From assembly GCA_025935515.1 (NCBI GenBank), contig JAICVC010000035.1, positions 1 to 15,732 on the forward strand: a stretch of 15,732 bases of DNA, read 5' to 3'. Shown piece after piece: positions 7,321 through 14,494 of the stretch. The stretch's first letter is position 1; each line of letters opens with the position of its first letter. The stretch comes from Sphingomonas sp. Lineage in GTDB: Bacteria > Pseudomonadota > Alphaproteobacteria > Sphingomonadales > Sphingomonadaceae. Both the position numbers and the translations under genes were made by a program. The notes under the pieces are model-generated. The model was given only the letters and a program-made list of their open reading frames with translations. It ran no database searches and was not told where the DNA came from.

Positions 7321-8137
7321 AGGCCGCGCCGCCGTCGGGCGAATGGTCGAGGAACAGCGCGGGCTCGATCAGCTCCAGCTCCATGATCCGAAGCGTGCCT
7401 TCGTCGTCCGGCACGATATCAACGCGAGCATAAGTCGCCTTGGCGGGCGCGGCCTCGAGAGCCTGCCTGGCCAGGCGCTCGGCGCCCGGGGGCGCGTTCG
7501 AGGGCAAGGTCACGCCGCCGAGATGCGGCTGGACGCGGAAGTCGCCGCTCTTCGGGCGCTTGACCACCGCGTGGCTATATTCGCCGTCGAACAGCATCAG
7601 GGAAAATTCGCCGGTGCGGGAAATTTCCTCGATCAGCGGTTGGACGATCATCGGCCGGCGAGCGCTGTCGGCTGGCAGGTCGTCGTTCGGCCCGAGCCGG
7701 TGCGTGCCCGACGCGCTTGCCGAGACCGGCGGCTTGATGACCAGCCAAGCGGTATCGAAGCGGCGGCGCGCTTCCTCGAGGTCGGCGTCGCAGCAGCTTT
7801 CGACAGCGAGCGTCGGGACCGTCGAAACGCCGCGGTCGGCAAGCTCGGCGAGATAAGCCTTGGCACCATTCCACCGCAGCAGCGCCGGCGGATTCACCAT
7901 CGGCCATTGTTCGGCCTCGGCGCGGTCGAGCAAAGCGAGCCAGCGCGGATAGTCGAGGTGATAGCCCCAGGCGACCAGCGGCATGACCAGATCGTAGCCG
8001 GAGATATCGCCGACCATCGTCCAGGCGAGCGGGTGGACGGTGCAGCCGGCACGCTTCAGCGCATCGGCTTCGACGTCGAACGCCCAGCGCCACGGCTCCG
8101 GATAGTCCGGATCGGGCACCAGGACAGCGATGCGCAT
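7277..8137 (-). CDS. ATP-grasp domain protein, DcsG-like
   Basis: The 286-residue protein looks like the ATP-grasp ligases annotated as RimK/glutathione-synthetase-like or DcsG-like. DcsG closes the ring in D-cycloserine synthesis; the substrate of this homologue is unknown. Visible marks are NPPALLRWNGAKAYL with Lys93, WLVIKPPVSASASGTH with the presumed ATP-binding Lys135, and then IVQPLIEEISRTGEFSL. Next come HAVVKRPKSGDFRVQPHLGG, YARVDIV and the metal-binding-type MELELIEP at 252-259. Similarity begins at the ATG at 8137 (MRIAVLVPDPD), although the frame is open further upstream inside the glutamate dehydrogenase gene. It starts 5 bases after that gene's TAG with only a weak AGGG ahead of it, so co-transcription and coupling are likely. 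The function presumably involves forming an acyl-phosphate and ligating an amine, judged from the fold alone. Confidence 0.83.
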   Translation of the reverse strand: MRIAVLVPDPDYPEPWRWAFDVEADALKRAGCTVHPLAWTMVGDISGYDLVMPLVAWGYHLDYPRWLALLDRAEAEQWPMVNPPALLRWNGAKAYLAELADRGVSTVPTLAVESCCDADLEEARRRFDTAWLVIKPPVSASASGTHRLGPNDDLPADSARRPMIVQPLIEEISRTGEFSLMLFDGEYSHAVVKRPKSGDFRVQPHLGGVTLPSNAPPGAERLARQALEAAPAKATYARVDIVPDDEGTLRIMELELIEPALFLDHSPDGGAAFTRAVLNFARTTTA

Positions 8138-8142
8138 GGGCC

Positions 8143-11100
8143 CTAGCGGCCGAGCAGGATGCGCGCTTGTCCCGCAATCTGGGCGAGCATCGGCGCGCTG
8201 ACGCGGCCCTCGGTCCGCGCGCGGGCGATGAGCTCCCCGAACTGGTCGATTCGGGCGCGCCGCTGATCGACCCACTCCTCGACGCCCTCGTCCACATTCT
8301 TGCCGCGGCAGCCCGACAGGAATTCGATTCGGAGCTGCTCGAAATCGCGCGCCAGGCCGGCGGTCAGCAGCCGTTCCCACTGGTCCGCAGGGACATAGCG
8401 CGCCACCTGCTGCTGCGCCCAGTCCAGCCCGAGCGCTTCGCCGAGCCGGGTGTAGGCGCGCGTCGTTTCGAGCTCGTCGAGCTTGTTGCGGGCCGCCAGC
8501 GCGGCGACTCCGAAGACCCCGTCGAGCTCGTAAAGGCGGACCAGCAAGCGAACAATGTCGTCGCTGGCCCCGAGCGCGACGAGCCGGTCCCGGCGTGCCG
8601 CCGCCTCATTGCGGACTTCGGCCCGGATCAGCTTGGTCGCCGCCGCCGAGATTTTGCGCACGCCCGGCTCGAGCAAGGCGCACAGCTTTTGGACCCTGGT
8701 TTCGCCGTGCGCCGCGCGCAGGATGTCCGAGATGTGCGACCGGACGCTGGCGGCAGCGATCGAGAAGAGTTCGATGCGGACGGTCTCGGGGAGATCGTCA
8801 TGCTCGATCTCCTCCCACATTTTGTCGAGATCGAGCAGCCGCTCGGCGACCAGGAACGCGGCAACGACCTGCTGCAGCGAAGCGGCCTCTTCCTCCGTCA
8901 GCTCGAATGCGACTCCCGGACCAAGGCGGTTGACGAGCCGATTGACGACCTTGGTCGCGACGATCTCGTTGCGCAGCCGATGGGCACGGATCGCGTCCGC
9001 GTGTGTTTTGCGCATCGCCTTGGGGAAAGCATCGAACAGCTCCGGGCCGACCAGCGCGTCTTCGGCGAGCCGAAGCTCCTCGGCGGCCGCCTGGAGAACG
9101 ATCTTCGAGATCGACAGGACGACGGCGAGCTCGGGCCGAGTCAGGCCGCGGTTGTCCTGGCCGCGGCGCAGCAGTTCCTCACTGGATCCCAGGCCCTCGA
9201 CCCGCCGGTCGAGCCGGCCGGTAGCCTCGAGCAGCTCGATCGTACGGACATGCCCCGGCAGCGCCTGGGCGCCGCCGGCTTCGGCGATGGACAGCGCGAG
9301 CGTCTGGAGCCGATTGTCCTCAAGCACGAGCTCGGCGACGTCGTCGGTCATCTTCGCCAGCAGGCTGTTGCGCTTGTCGAAGGCCAGCCGCCCCTCCCGC
9401 ATCTCGCGGTTGAGCGGAATCTTGATGTTCACTTCATTGTCGGAGCAGTCGACGCCGGCGCTATTGTCGATGAAGTCGGTGTTGATGCGCCCGCCGCGGT
9501 CGGCGAACTCGATCCGTCCGGCCTGGGTGACGCCGAGGTTCGCACCCTCGCCGATGACCTTGGCCCGCATCTCACTGGCGCTGACGCGAAGCGAATCGTT
9601 CGAAGGATCGCCGACATCGGCGTTACTCTGCGCCGAGGACTTGATGTACGTGCCGATCCCGCCGAACCACATGAGGTCGACCGGGCTCTTCAAAATCGCG
9701 TTGATGAGGTTGACCGGGTCGATCGTCTTCGATTCGATGCCGAGCGCTTCGCGCGCATCCGCGCTCAGCGTGATCGACTTCTCGGTGCGCGCATAGACTC
9801 CGCCGCCCTTGCTGATCAGCTTCTTGTCATAATCGTCCCAGCTCGACCGCGGCAGGTCGAACAGCCGCTTGCGCTCGGCCCAGCTCTTCGCTGGATCGGG
9901 ATTTGGATCGATGAAGATGTGGCGATGGTCGAACGCGGCCAGCAGCTTGATCGACTTGGACAGCAGCATGCCGTTGCCGAACACGTCGCCCGACATGTCG
10001 CCGCAGCCCGCGACGGTGACCGGTTCGGACTGAACGTCGATGCCCATTTCGAGGAAATGACGCTGGACCGAGATCCACGCGCCCCTGGCAGTGATGCCCA
10101 TCTCCTTATGGTCGTAGCCGTTGGAGCCGCCGCTCGCGAACGCGTCGCCGAGCCAGAAATTGCGTTCGAGCGCGATCGCATTGGCGATGTCGGAGAAGGT
10201 CGCGGTGCCCTTGTCGGCGGCGACGACGAAATAGGGATCGTCACCGTCGTGAACCACGACGCAGTCGGGATGGACGACGCGGTCGTTGACCAGGTTGTCG
10301 GTGAGCGACAGCAGCGAGCGGATGAAGATGCGATAGCTCTCAGTGCCCTCGGCGAGCCAGGCGTCGCGGTTGGCCATCGGCGGGAGCTGCTTGGGATAGA
10401 AGCCGCCTTTCGCGCCGGTCGGGACGATCACTGCATTCTTGACTAGCTGCGCCTTCATCAGGCCGAGAATTTCGGTACGGAAGTCATCGCGCCGGTCCGA
10501 CCAGCGAAGGCCGCCGCGCGCGACCGGACCGCCGCGCAGGTGGATGCCTTCGATCCGCGGCGAATAAACCCAAATCTCGCGCCACGGCACCGGTCTCGGC
10601 AGGCCCGGGACGAGCGACGAGTCGATCTTGAACGCCAGCGCTTCCTCGGCGGCCGGCGCGAAAGCGTTGGTGCGCAGGATCGCGTCGACCAGCGCGCGCA
10701 GGCGCCGCAGGATGCGGTCGTCGTCGATCGAGCGAACCTTGGCGAGGCTTCGGTCGAGCTGCTCCGAGCAGTCGGCGACCTGCCGGTCGCGGTTCTTCGC
10801 CGCGGGGTCGTGCGCGGCGACGAACCCGCCGATCAACGCCCGCGTCGCAGCCGGTGCTCTGCGCAGCGCGTCGACCACCGTGACCAGGCCGAAGCTGCTG
10901 CCAGTCTGGCGCAGGTAACGGAACCAGGCGCGCAGCCAGACCACCGGACGCGTGTCGAGGCCGGCGTAAAGCACGAGCTGGTTGAACTCGTCGTCCTCCG
11001 CGCTCCCGCACAGCACGTTGGCGATTGCGCGCTCGATTTCCGCGGTGCGCGCGAGCAATTCGCCAATATCCGCCTCGGCGCCGATCTCGACCCGAAGGTC

Positions 11101-12783
11101 GGAGATGTAGCCATTGTCGCCGCTGAGCGCGGTCGGGAATTCCTCGAGAACCCGGAACCCGAAGTTCTCGAGCACCGGCACGACATCGGAAAGCGGGATC
11201 AGCCCGCCGCGCCGATAGGTCTTCAGCCGGAGCTGTCCAGGCGGATCATGCTCGATCCGCTTGATGCGCACCGCGCGATCGCTCTCGTCGCCCAGCTCGC
11301 ATAGCCGGAGGATGTCGGCGGCCCCTTCTTCCGGCGCAGTGCGCGCGCGATAACCGTCGGGGAACGCATTGATGTAGGTCAGCGCGAGGCGGGTCGCGCG
11401 CGGGGCGCCGGCGGCGTCGATCAGGTCGGCTTCGACCGCGGGGGCCCAGCCGCGAACCATCTCGACAACCGCGGCGTCGAGGCTAGCCGCATCGGGCGAC
11501 GGCGCGCCCTCGTCGATATATTGGGTGTAGCGGATGAGCGCGAGATCGGCCTCGCCAAGCTCCACTGACCAGCTCGTGATCTCGCGGCCGACTTCATTTT
11601 CAAGAAGCATCGCAATCGCGGTGCGGCGAGCAGTGCTGAGCTCCTCGCGCGGCAGCCAGACGAAGGTGAACAGCTGTCCCCTGAGGATCGACCGGACCTG
11701 CATCAACGCGGGGCGCGGGCGATCGGCGAGCGACATCGCCATCATCACGAGGTCGCGCAGCTCCTCATAATCGATGGCGATGACGAGGTCGCGCGGGAGC
11801 GATGCCACCGCGTGGCGCAGCGCCTTGCCGCTGTGGCCCTTCGGGTCGAACCCGAAATCCTTGTCGAGCTGGTTCAGGCGCGCCCGCAGGACCGGCACGT
11901 TCTCGGGGGGGACGCGCAGCGCTTCGCTCGTCCAGAGGCCGGCATGGACGCCGATCCCGGTGACGGTCTCACCGGCCTTGACCGGGATGACGACCAGGTC
12001 GAGGGGGACGCGGCGGTGCACGGTCGATTTGCGCTCGGCCTTCGCCATCAGCGGAATCTCGCCGCCCTTTTCGAAATAGCGCATCGCGCCCAGTGCCCCG
12101 CCCTCGTCGGTCGGGGCGCCCGGAATGCTGAAGATGCCGAGCGCGCACGACGGCTGTTCGTAGGGCTTCTCGACATGATAGCCGAGCAGGGTCATCGCGC
12201 CGTCGGCGAACCAGCTGAGGAGCGCGGCGCCTTCGGGATCCTCGATCGCGGCCGCGTCCTCGCGCATCTGGCGCTGGAGCGATTCCCAGTCACGCACGGC
12301 GAGGCGGACGTCGCCGAGCACGCGCCGCAGATCGGCGGCCAGCTCCTGCCGCCCGCGCGCGTCGGCGCGGTCGAGCTCGAGATACATCATCGATTCTCGG
12401 CGGCTCTTGTCTCCGCAATAGGATTCGAGCGCCTGCAGCTCGCCCTTTTCGTTGCGGTCGACGCACACGACCGGGTGAAGCAGCCGGTGGATGGTGAGCT
12501 GCTTTTGGGCGACGGCATTGGCGACGGAGTCGACCAGGAACGGCATGTCGTCGTTGACCATGCCAATCCGCATCCGCCGGTTCCCGGCCTCGCCGCCGGT
12601 CGATTCGATGGCCAGCGCGAGCTCCCCGCGCTTGCGCCTGGCGGCGACCTGGGTGAGGAATTCGGCCGCGTCGCGCTCGGCTTCGCCGCTCAACCCCTGC
12701 GTTTCACCCGGCAGCGCGTTGCCGGTCAGCGCCTTGCGGATCGACTCGACCAGCGGCGGGTCCAGGCGCGTATGAGCGGTCAT
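8143..12783 (-). CDS. gdhB: Large NAD-dependent glutamate dehydrogenase (GDH-180 type)
   Basis: The 1546-residue enzyme oxidatively deaminates glutamate to 2-oxoglutarate and ammonium with NAD+, feeding amino-acid carbon into the TCA cycle. It is of the Bac_GDH type. A long N-terminal region (about residues 1-720, with ACT-like regulatory segments in this family) precedes the catalytic part, and a helical C-terminal region follows. Catalytic-domain marks are PTGAKGGFYPKQLP with Lys792, the GCGDMSGDVFGNGML segment, GGIGTYIKSS, GEGANLGVTQAGRIEF near 1076-1092 and AGVDCSDNEVNIKI near 1105-1120. The frame is continuous and near full family length (commonly about 1550-1620). ATG at 12783 has a GGAG 12 bases upstream. 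In Caulobacter the homologue GdhZ also links metabolism to cell division; whether this one does is unknown. The ATP-grasp gene follows 5 bases downstream. Confidence 0.96.
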   Translation of the reverse strand: MTAHTRLDPPLVESIRKALTGNALPGETQGLSGEAERDAAEFLTQVAARRKRGELALAIESTGGEAGNRRMRIGMVNDDMPFLVDSVANAVAQKQLTIHRLLHPVVCVDRNEKGELQALESYCGDKSRRESMMYLELDRADARGRQELAADLRRVLGDVRLAVRDWESLQRQMREDAAAIEDPEGAALLSWFADGAMTLLGYHVEKPYEQPSCALGIFSIPGAPTDEGGALGAMRYFEKGGEIPLMAKAERKSTVHRRVPLDLVVIPVKAGETVTGIGVHAGLWTSEALRVPPENVPVLRARLNQLDKDFGFDPKGHSGKALRHAVASLPRDLVIAIDYEELRDLVMMAMSLADRPRPALMQVRSILRGQLFTFVWLPREELSTARRTAIAMLLENEVGREITSWSVELGEADLALIRYTQYIDEGAPSPDAASLDAAVVEMVRGWAPAVEADLIDAAGAPRATRLALTYINAFPDGYRARTAPEEGAADILRLCELGDESDRAVRIKRIEHDPPGQLRLKTYRRGGLIPLSDVVPVLENFGFRVLEEFPTALSGDNGYISDLRVEIGAEADIGELLARTAEIERAIANVLCGSAEDDEFNQLVLYAGLDTRPVVWLRAWFRYLRQTGSSFGLVTVVDALRRAPAATRALIGGFVAAHDPAAKNRDRQVADCSEQLDRSLAKVRSIDDDRILRRLRALVDAILRTNAFAPAAEEALAFKIDSSLVPGLPRPVPWREIWVYSPRIEGIHLRGGPVARGGLRWSDRRDDFRTEILGLMKAQLVKNAVIVPTGAKGGFYPKQLPPMANRDAWLAEGTESYRIFIRSLLSLTDNLVNDRVVHPDCVVVHDGDDPYFVVAADKGTATFSDIANAIALERNFWLGDAFASGGSNGYDHKEMGITARGAWISVQRHFLEMGIDVQSEPVTVAGCGDMSGDVFGNGMLLSKSIKLLAAFDHRHIFIDPNPDPAKSWAERKRLFDLPRSSWDDYDKKLISKGGGVYARTEKSITLSADAREALGIESKTIDPVNLINAILKSPVDLMWFGGIGTYIKSSAQSNADVGDPSNDSLRVSASEMRAKVIGEGANLGVTQAGRIEFADRGGRINTDFIDNSAGVDCSDNEVNIKIPLNREMREGRLAFDKRNSLLAKMTDDVAELVLEDNRLQTLALSIAEAGGAQALPGHVRTIELLEATGRLDRRVEGLGSSEELLRRGQDNRGLTRPELAVVLSISKIVLQAAAEELRLAEDALVGPELFDAFPKAMRKTHADAIRAHRLRNEIVATKVVNRLVNRLGPGVAFELTEEEAASLQQVVAAFLVAERLLDLDKMWEEIEHDDLPETVRIELFSIAAASVRSHISDILRAAHGETRVQKLCALLEPGVRKISAAATKLIRAEVRNEAAARRDRLVALGASDDIVRLLVRLYELDGVFGVAALAARNKLDELETTRAYTRLGEALGLDWAQQQVARYVPADQWERLLTAGLARDFEQLRIEFLSGCRGKNVDEGVEEWVDQRRARIDQFGELIARARTEGRVSAPMLAQIAGQARILLGR

Positions 12784-12809
12784 GGAAAAATCTTGCTCCG
12801 AGGAGTGAA

Positions 12810-12838
12810 GAGGCCGGCGGGCCTATAGACCCGGCCTC
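12810..12838 (-). terminator. GC-rich hairpin between the PAS gene and gdhB, possible terminator
   Basis: A perfect 8-base inverted repeat (GAGGCCGG at 12810-12817, CCGGCCTC at 12831-12838) encloses a 13-base loop in the 71-base gap between the PAS gene stop and the gdhB start. Read on the minus strand it would end the PAS transcript, but only a short TT follows it. It is therefore at best a weak intrinsic terminator and could instead be an attenuation or mRNA-stability stem in the gdhB leader. Confidence 0.4.
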
Positions 12839-12854
12839 CTCGGGCGGACAACCC

Positions 12855-14249
12855 TCAGGCGGCGCCGCGGATCGCGCGCTCGACCAATGCGGGGTCCTCG
12901 ACGATCGCGACAGCCTCGTGCGTTCCGTCGGGACCGCGGCGGGTGACGACTAGGGCGAACTCTTCATGCGCCGGCAAGTCCGCGAGGGAAATCGACGGGG
13001 CCGCGCGGAGCCGAGCGCGGGCAACCTCGCCCTTGGTGTCGACCCTGGCATCGGGGCGGCGCGCCTGGCGCTCGGCCGCCACCAGCGCCTTGAGGCCGCC
13101 CGGCTGGGTCTGGATGAAATCCTGGAAGCCCCCGGTCTGGATCAGCCGGCGCTCGGCGTAAGACAATGCCGCCGCGAACTCGGTCAGCCGCGCCTTGTCG
13201 TAATCGACGCCGAAAACCAATTTGACGATCGGGGTCATCGGGGCGCGGGCCTGCGCCTTGACGCCCGATTCCTCGAGCAGCTCGATATATTCATCCGGGT
13301 TCAATCGGGCCGCGACCGCGAAATCATAGGCGAGCGACAGCGCCTGATAGAGCGCGGCACGGGTCCGGCCTTCGCCGGCCTTGACCGATTCCGCGCTCTC
13401 GCGCGCGGCGCAAAGGCGGTCGGCGAGGCCGGCATCGCCGTCGAGGCTGATCTCGGGAACCGCGATCTCCTCATCATCGTGAAGCGGACCGTCCTCCCAG
13501 GATGAATGGACCGGGACCGCCTCGAGCGGCTCGGCCTGGGCTTCGACTGCGAGGTCCTCGTCGACGGGCAACGGCTGAACCATGTCGGTCAGTTCGAGCG
13601 GCTCGTCGCTGGCGTCAGGATGCTCGAGCTCCTCGTCCGCGTCGGCGATGCCGGCGATCTCGATCGCCTCCGGCTGGGCCGGTTCTGCGGCCAGCGCGGC
13701 GACCAGGGTTGCGGCGGCAGCGGGCGCATGGACGTGCTTCCAGTTGATCACGCCATAGATGAAGTCGATCTCCTCGCCGTCCGACGAGAAGGGCATCAGA
13801 ATGCCGCGGTAGCAGATGGTCTTGCCGTGCGGGTTCTCGAACTCGGCCTCGAACCCGACCGGGGCGCGGTTGGCGATGATCTGCATGTAATGGTCGGTCA
13901 GGCGCGACAGCAGCGACCGGCTCGGCACTTCGGCGATGGTGCGCATGCCGTCGTCGAGCGCGCATTCGTCGCGGATTGCGGCGCCGACGTAGGGGATTGA
14001 GGGATTGTCGCGGCTGCAGGTGAAGTCGAGCAGCACGCTGTGCGCGGAGAAGTCCTGGACGTCGTCGGACTCGAGCTCCTCGATCGAGGGAAAATCACGC
14101 CCGGCGAGGAGGGAGACCCAATAATTGTAGGCGCGCACGTGCATCCGCCGCTCGTCCGTCCCGATCGCCGCCGAGACGTCGTTCTCCGGCGCGGAATCGT
14201 TCGTTGACGGCGCGTCGAAGTCGCTCGGATGATCGCGGTAACTGTCCAT
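12855..14249 (-). CDS. PAS_5-like domain protein with acidic linker and unrecognised C-terminal region
   Basis: The 464-residue protein has three visible parts. Residues about 36-170 resemble the alphaproteobacterial PAS_5-type sensory domain, ending in a typical GKTICYRGILMPFSSDGEEIDFIYGVINWK-like strand pair (described from residues 143-172). Residues about 176-275 form a low-complexity, Ala/Glu/Asp-rich acidic linker. Residues about 276-464 are a mostly helical region that I cannot assign. It contains RTRAALYQALSLAYDFA, a PMTPIVKLVFGVDYDKARLTEF-like block in which proline, lysine and tyrosine stand out, and a GGLKALVAAERQARRP stretch. No kinase, cyclase or DNA-binding signature is evident. 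The protein has no signal peptide or membrane segment, so it is probably cytoplasmic. The ATG at 14249 has a GAGG 5 bases upstream. A CtrA-like box lies 52-67 bases before the start. The PAS assignment is moderate and the function unknown. Confidence 0.78.
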   Translation of the reverse strand: MDSYRDHPSDFDAPSTNDSAPENDVSAAIGTDERRMHVRAYNYWVSLLAGRDFPSIEELESDDVQDFSAHSVLLDFTCSRDNPSIPYVGAAIRDECALDDGMRTIAEVPSRSLLSRLTDHYMQIIANRAPVGFEAEFENPHGKTICYRGILMPFSSDGEEIDFIYGVINWKHVHAPAAAATLVAALAAEPAQPEAIEIAGIADADEELEHPDASDEPLELTDMVQPLPVDEDLAVEAQAEPLEAVPVHSSWEDGPLHDDEEIAVPEISLDGDAGLADRLCAARESAESVKAGEGRTRAALYQALSLAYDFAVAARLNPDEYIELLEESGVKAQARAPMTPIVKLVFGVDYDKARLTEFAAALSYAERRLIQTGGFQDFIQTQPGGLKALVAAERQARRPDARVDTKGEVARARLRAAPSISLADLPAHEEFALVVTRRGPDGTHEAVAIVEDPALVERAIRGAA

Positions 14250-14300
14250 CTGCGCCTCAAGCCCTACCCGTCTTGTTCGAAGGGAAAATGGCGGAGTGGC

Positions 14301-14316
14301 GTTACGAAAGCGTTAA
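14301..14316 (-). promoter_or_regulatory. CtrA-like box upstream of the PAS gene
   Basis: On the minus strand this reads TTAA, seven bases, GTAAC, matching eight of nine fixed positions of the Caulobacter-type CtrA consensus TTAA-N7-TTAAC. It lies 52-67 bases before the PAS gene ATG, inside an AT-richer patch (about 14301-14335) that stands out from the GC-rich surroundings. A related GTTAG lies at 14326-14330. I see no convincing -10 element. The site is a candidate from one consensus match only. Confidence 0.35.
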
Positions 14317-14344
14317 GCATAAACGGTTAGCAATCGAGGCGACC

Positions 14345-14372
14345 TTGCGAGGCCCGCGCGGCGCTGTTAGTG
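14345..14372 (+). promoter_or_regulatory. Possible promoter of tRNA-Thr
   Basis: TTGCGA at 14345-14350 and TTAGTG at 14367-14372 are 16 bases apart, which would place a transcription start about 17 bases before the mature tRNA 5' end. The -10 element is a poor match to TATAAT, which is common in GC-rich alphaproteobacteria, so this rests on position and spacing. Confidence 0.3.
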
Positions 14373-14396
14373 GGCCGCCACCTCCGAAAGAGCCAA

Positions 14397-14472
14397 GCCG
14401 CTTTAGCTCAGCTGGTAGAGCACATCATTCGTAATGATGGGGTCGCGTGTTCGAGTCACGCAAGCGGCACCA
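14397..14472 (+). tRNA. tRNA-Thr (anticodon CGU, reads ACG)
   Basis: A complete 76-base cloverleaf can be read. The acceptor stem GCCGCTT pairs with AAGCGGC. The D arm is GCTC-AGCTGGTA-GAGC, and the anticodon stem CATCA/TGATG carries the loop TTCGTAA with anticodon CGT. A 5-base variable loop follows, then the T arm GCGTG-TTCGAGT-CACGC, discriminator A and an encoded CCA. All stems pair fully. The gene stands alone; the GGDEF-EAL-PilZ gene ends 22 bases beyond it on the opposite strand. Confidence 0.97.
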
Positions 14473-14494
14473 CTTTCGCGCCGTGCTGCGACGA

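Noticed and set aside
8138..8380. Upstream-extended start for the ATP-grasp gene
   Set aside because: The extension lies inside gdhB and reads as Arg/Gly/Pro-rich low-complexity sequence. Family similarity starts at MRIAVLVPDPD.
8167..10446. A 759-codon open frame on the plus strand opposite gdhB
   Set aside because: It lies antisense to a strongly conserved dehydrogenase. Its translation is rich in Arg, Asp and Ala with no recognisable domain. Long antisense frames are expected in GC-rich DNA where the sense strand favours G/C third positions.
11812..12828. A 338-codon plus-strand frame opposite the 5' part of gdhB
   Set aside because: It is an antisense shadow with no family resemblance and it runs through the gdhB start region. 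The same applies to the 344-codon frame at 664-1698 opposite lgt.
14397..14494. tRNA-Thr 3' end as an integration (attachment) site
   Set aside because: I see no repeated copy of the tRNA 3' end, no integrase and no change of base composition on either side.
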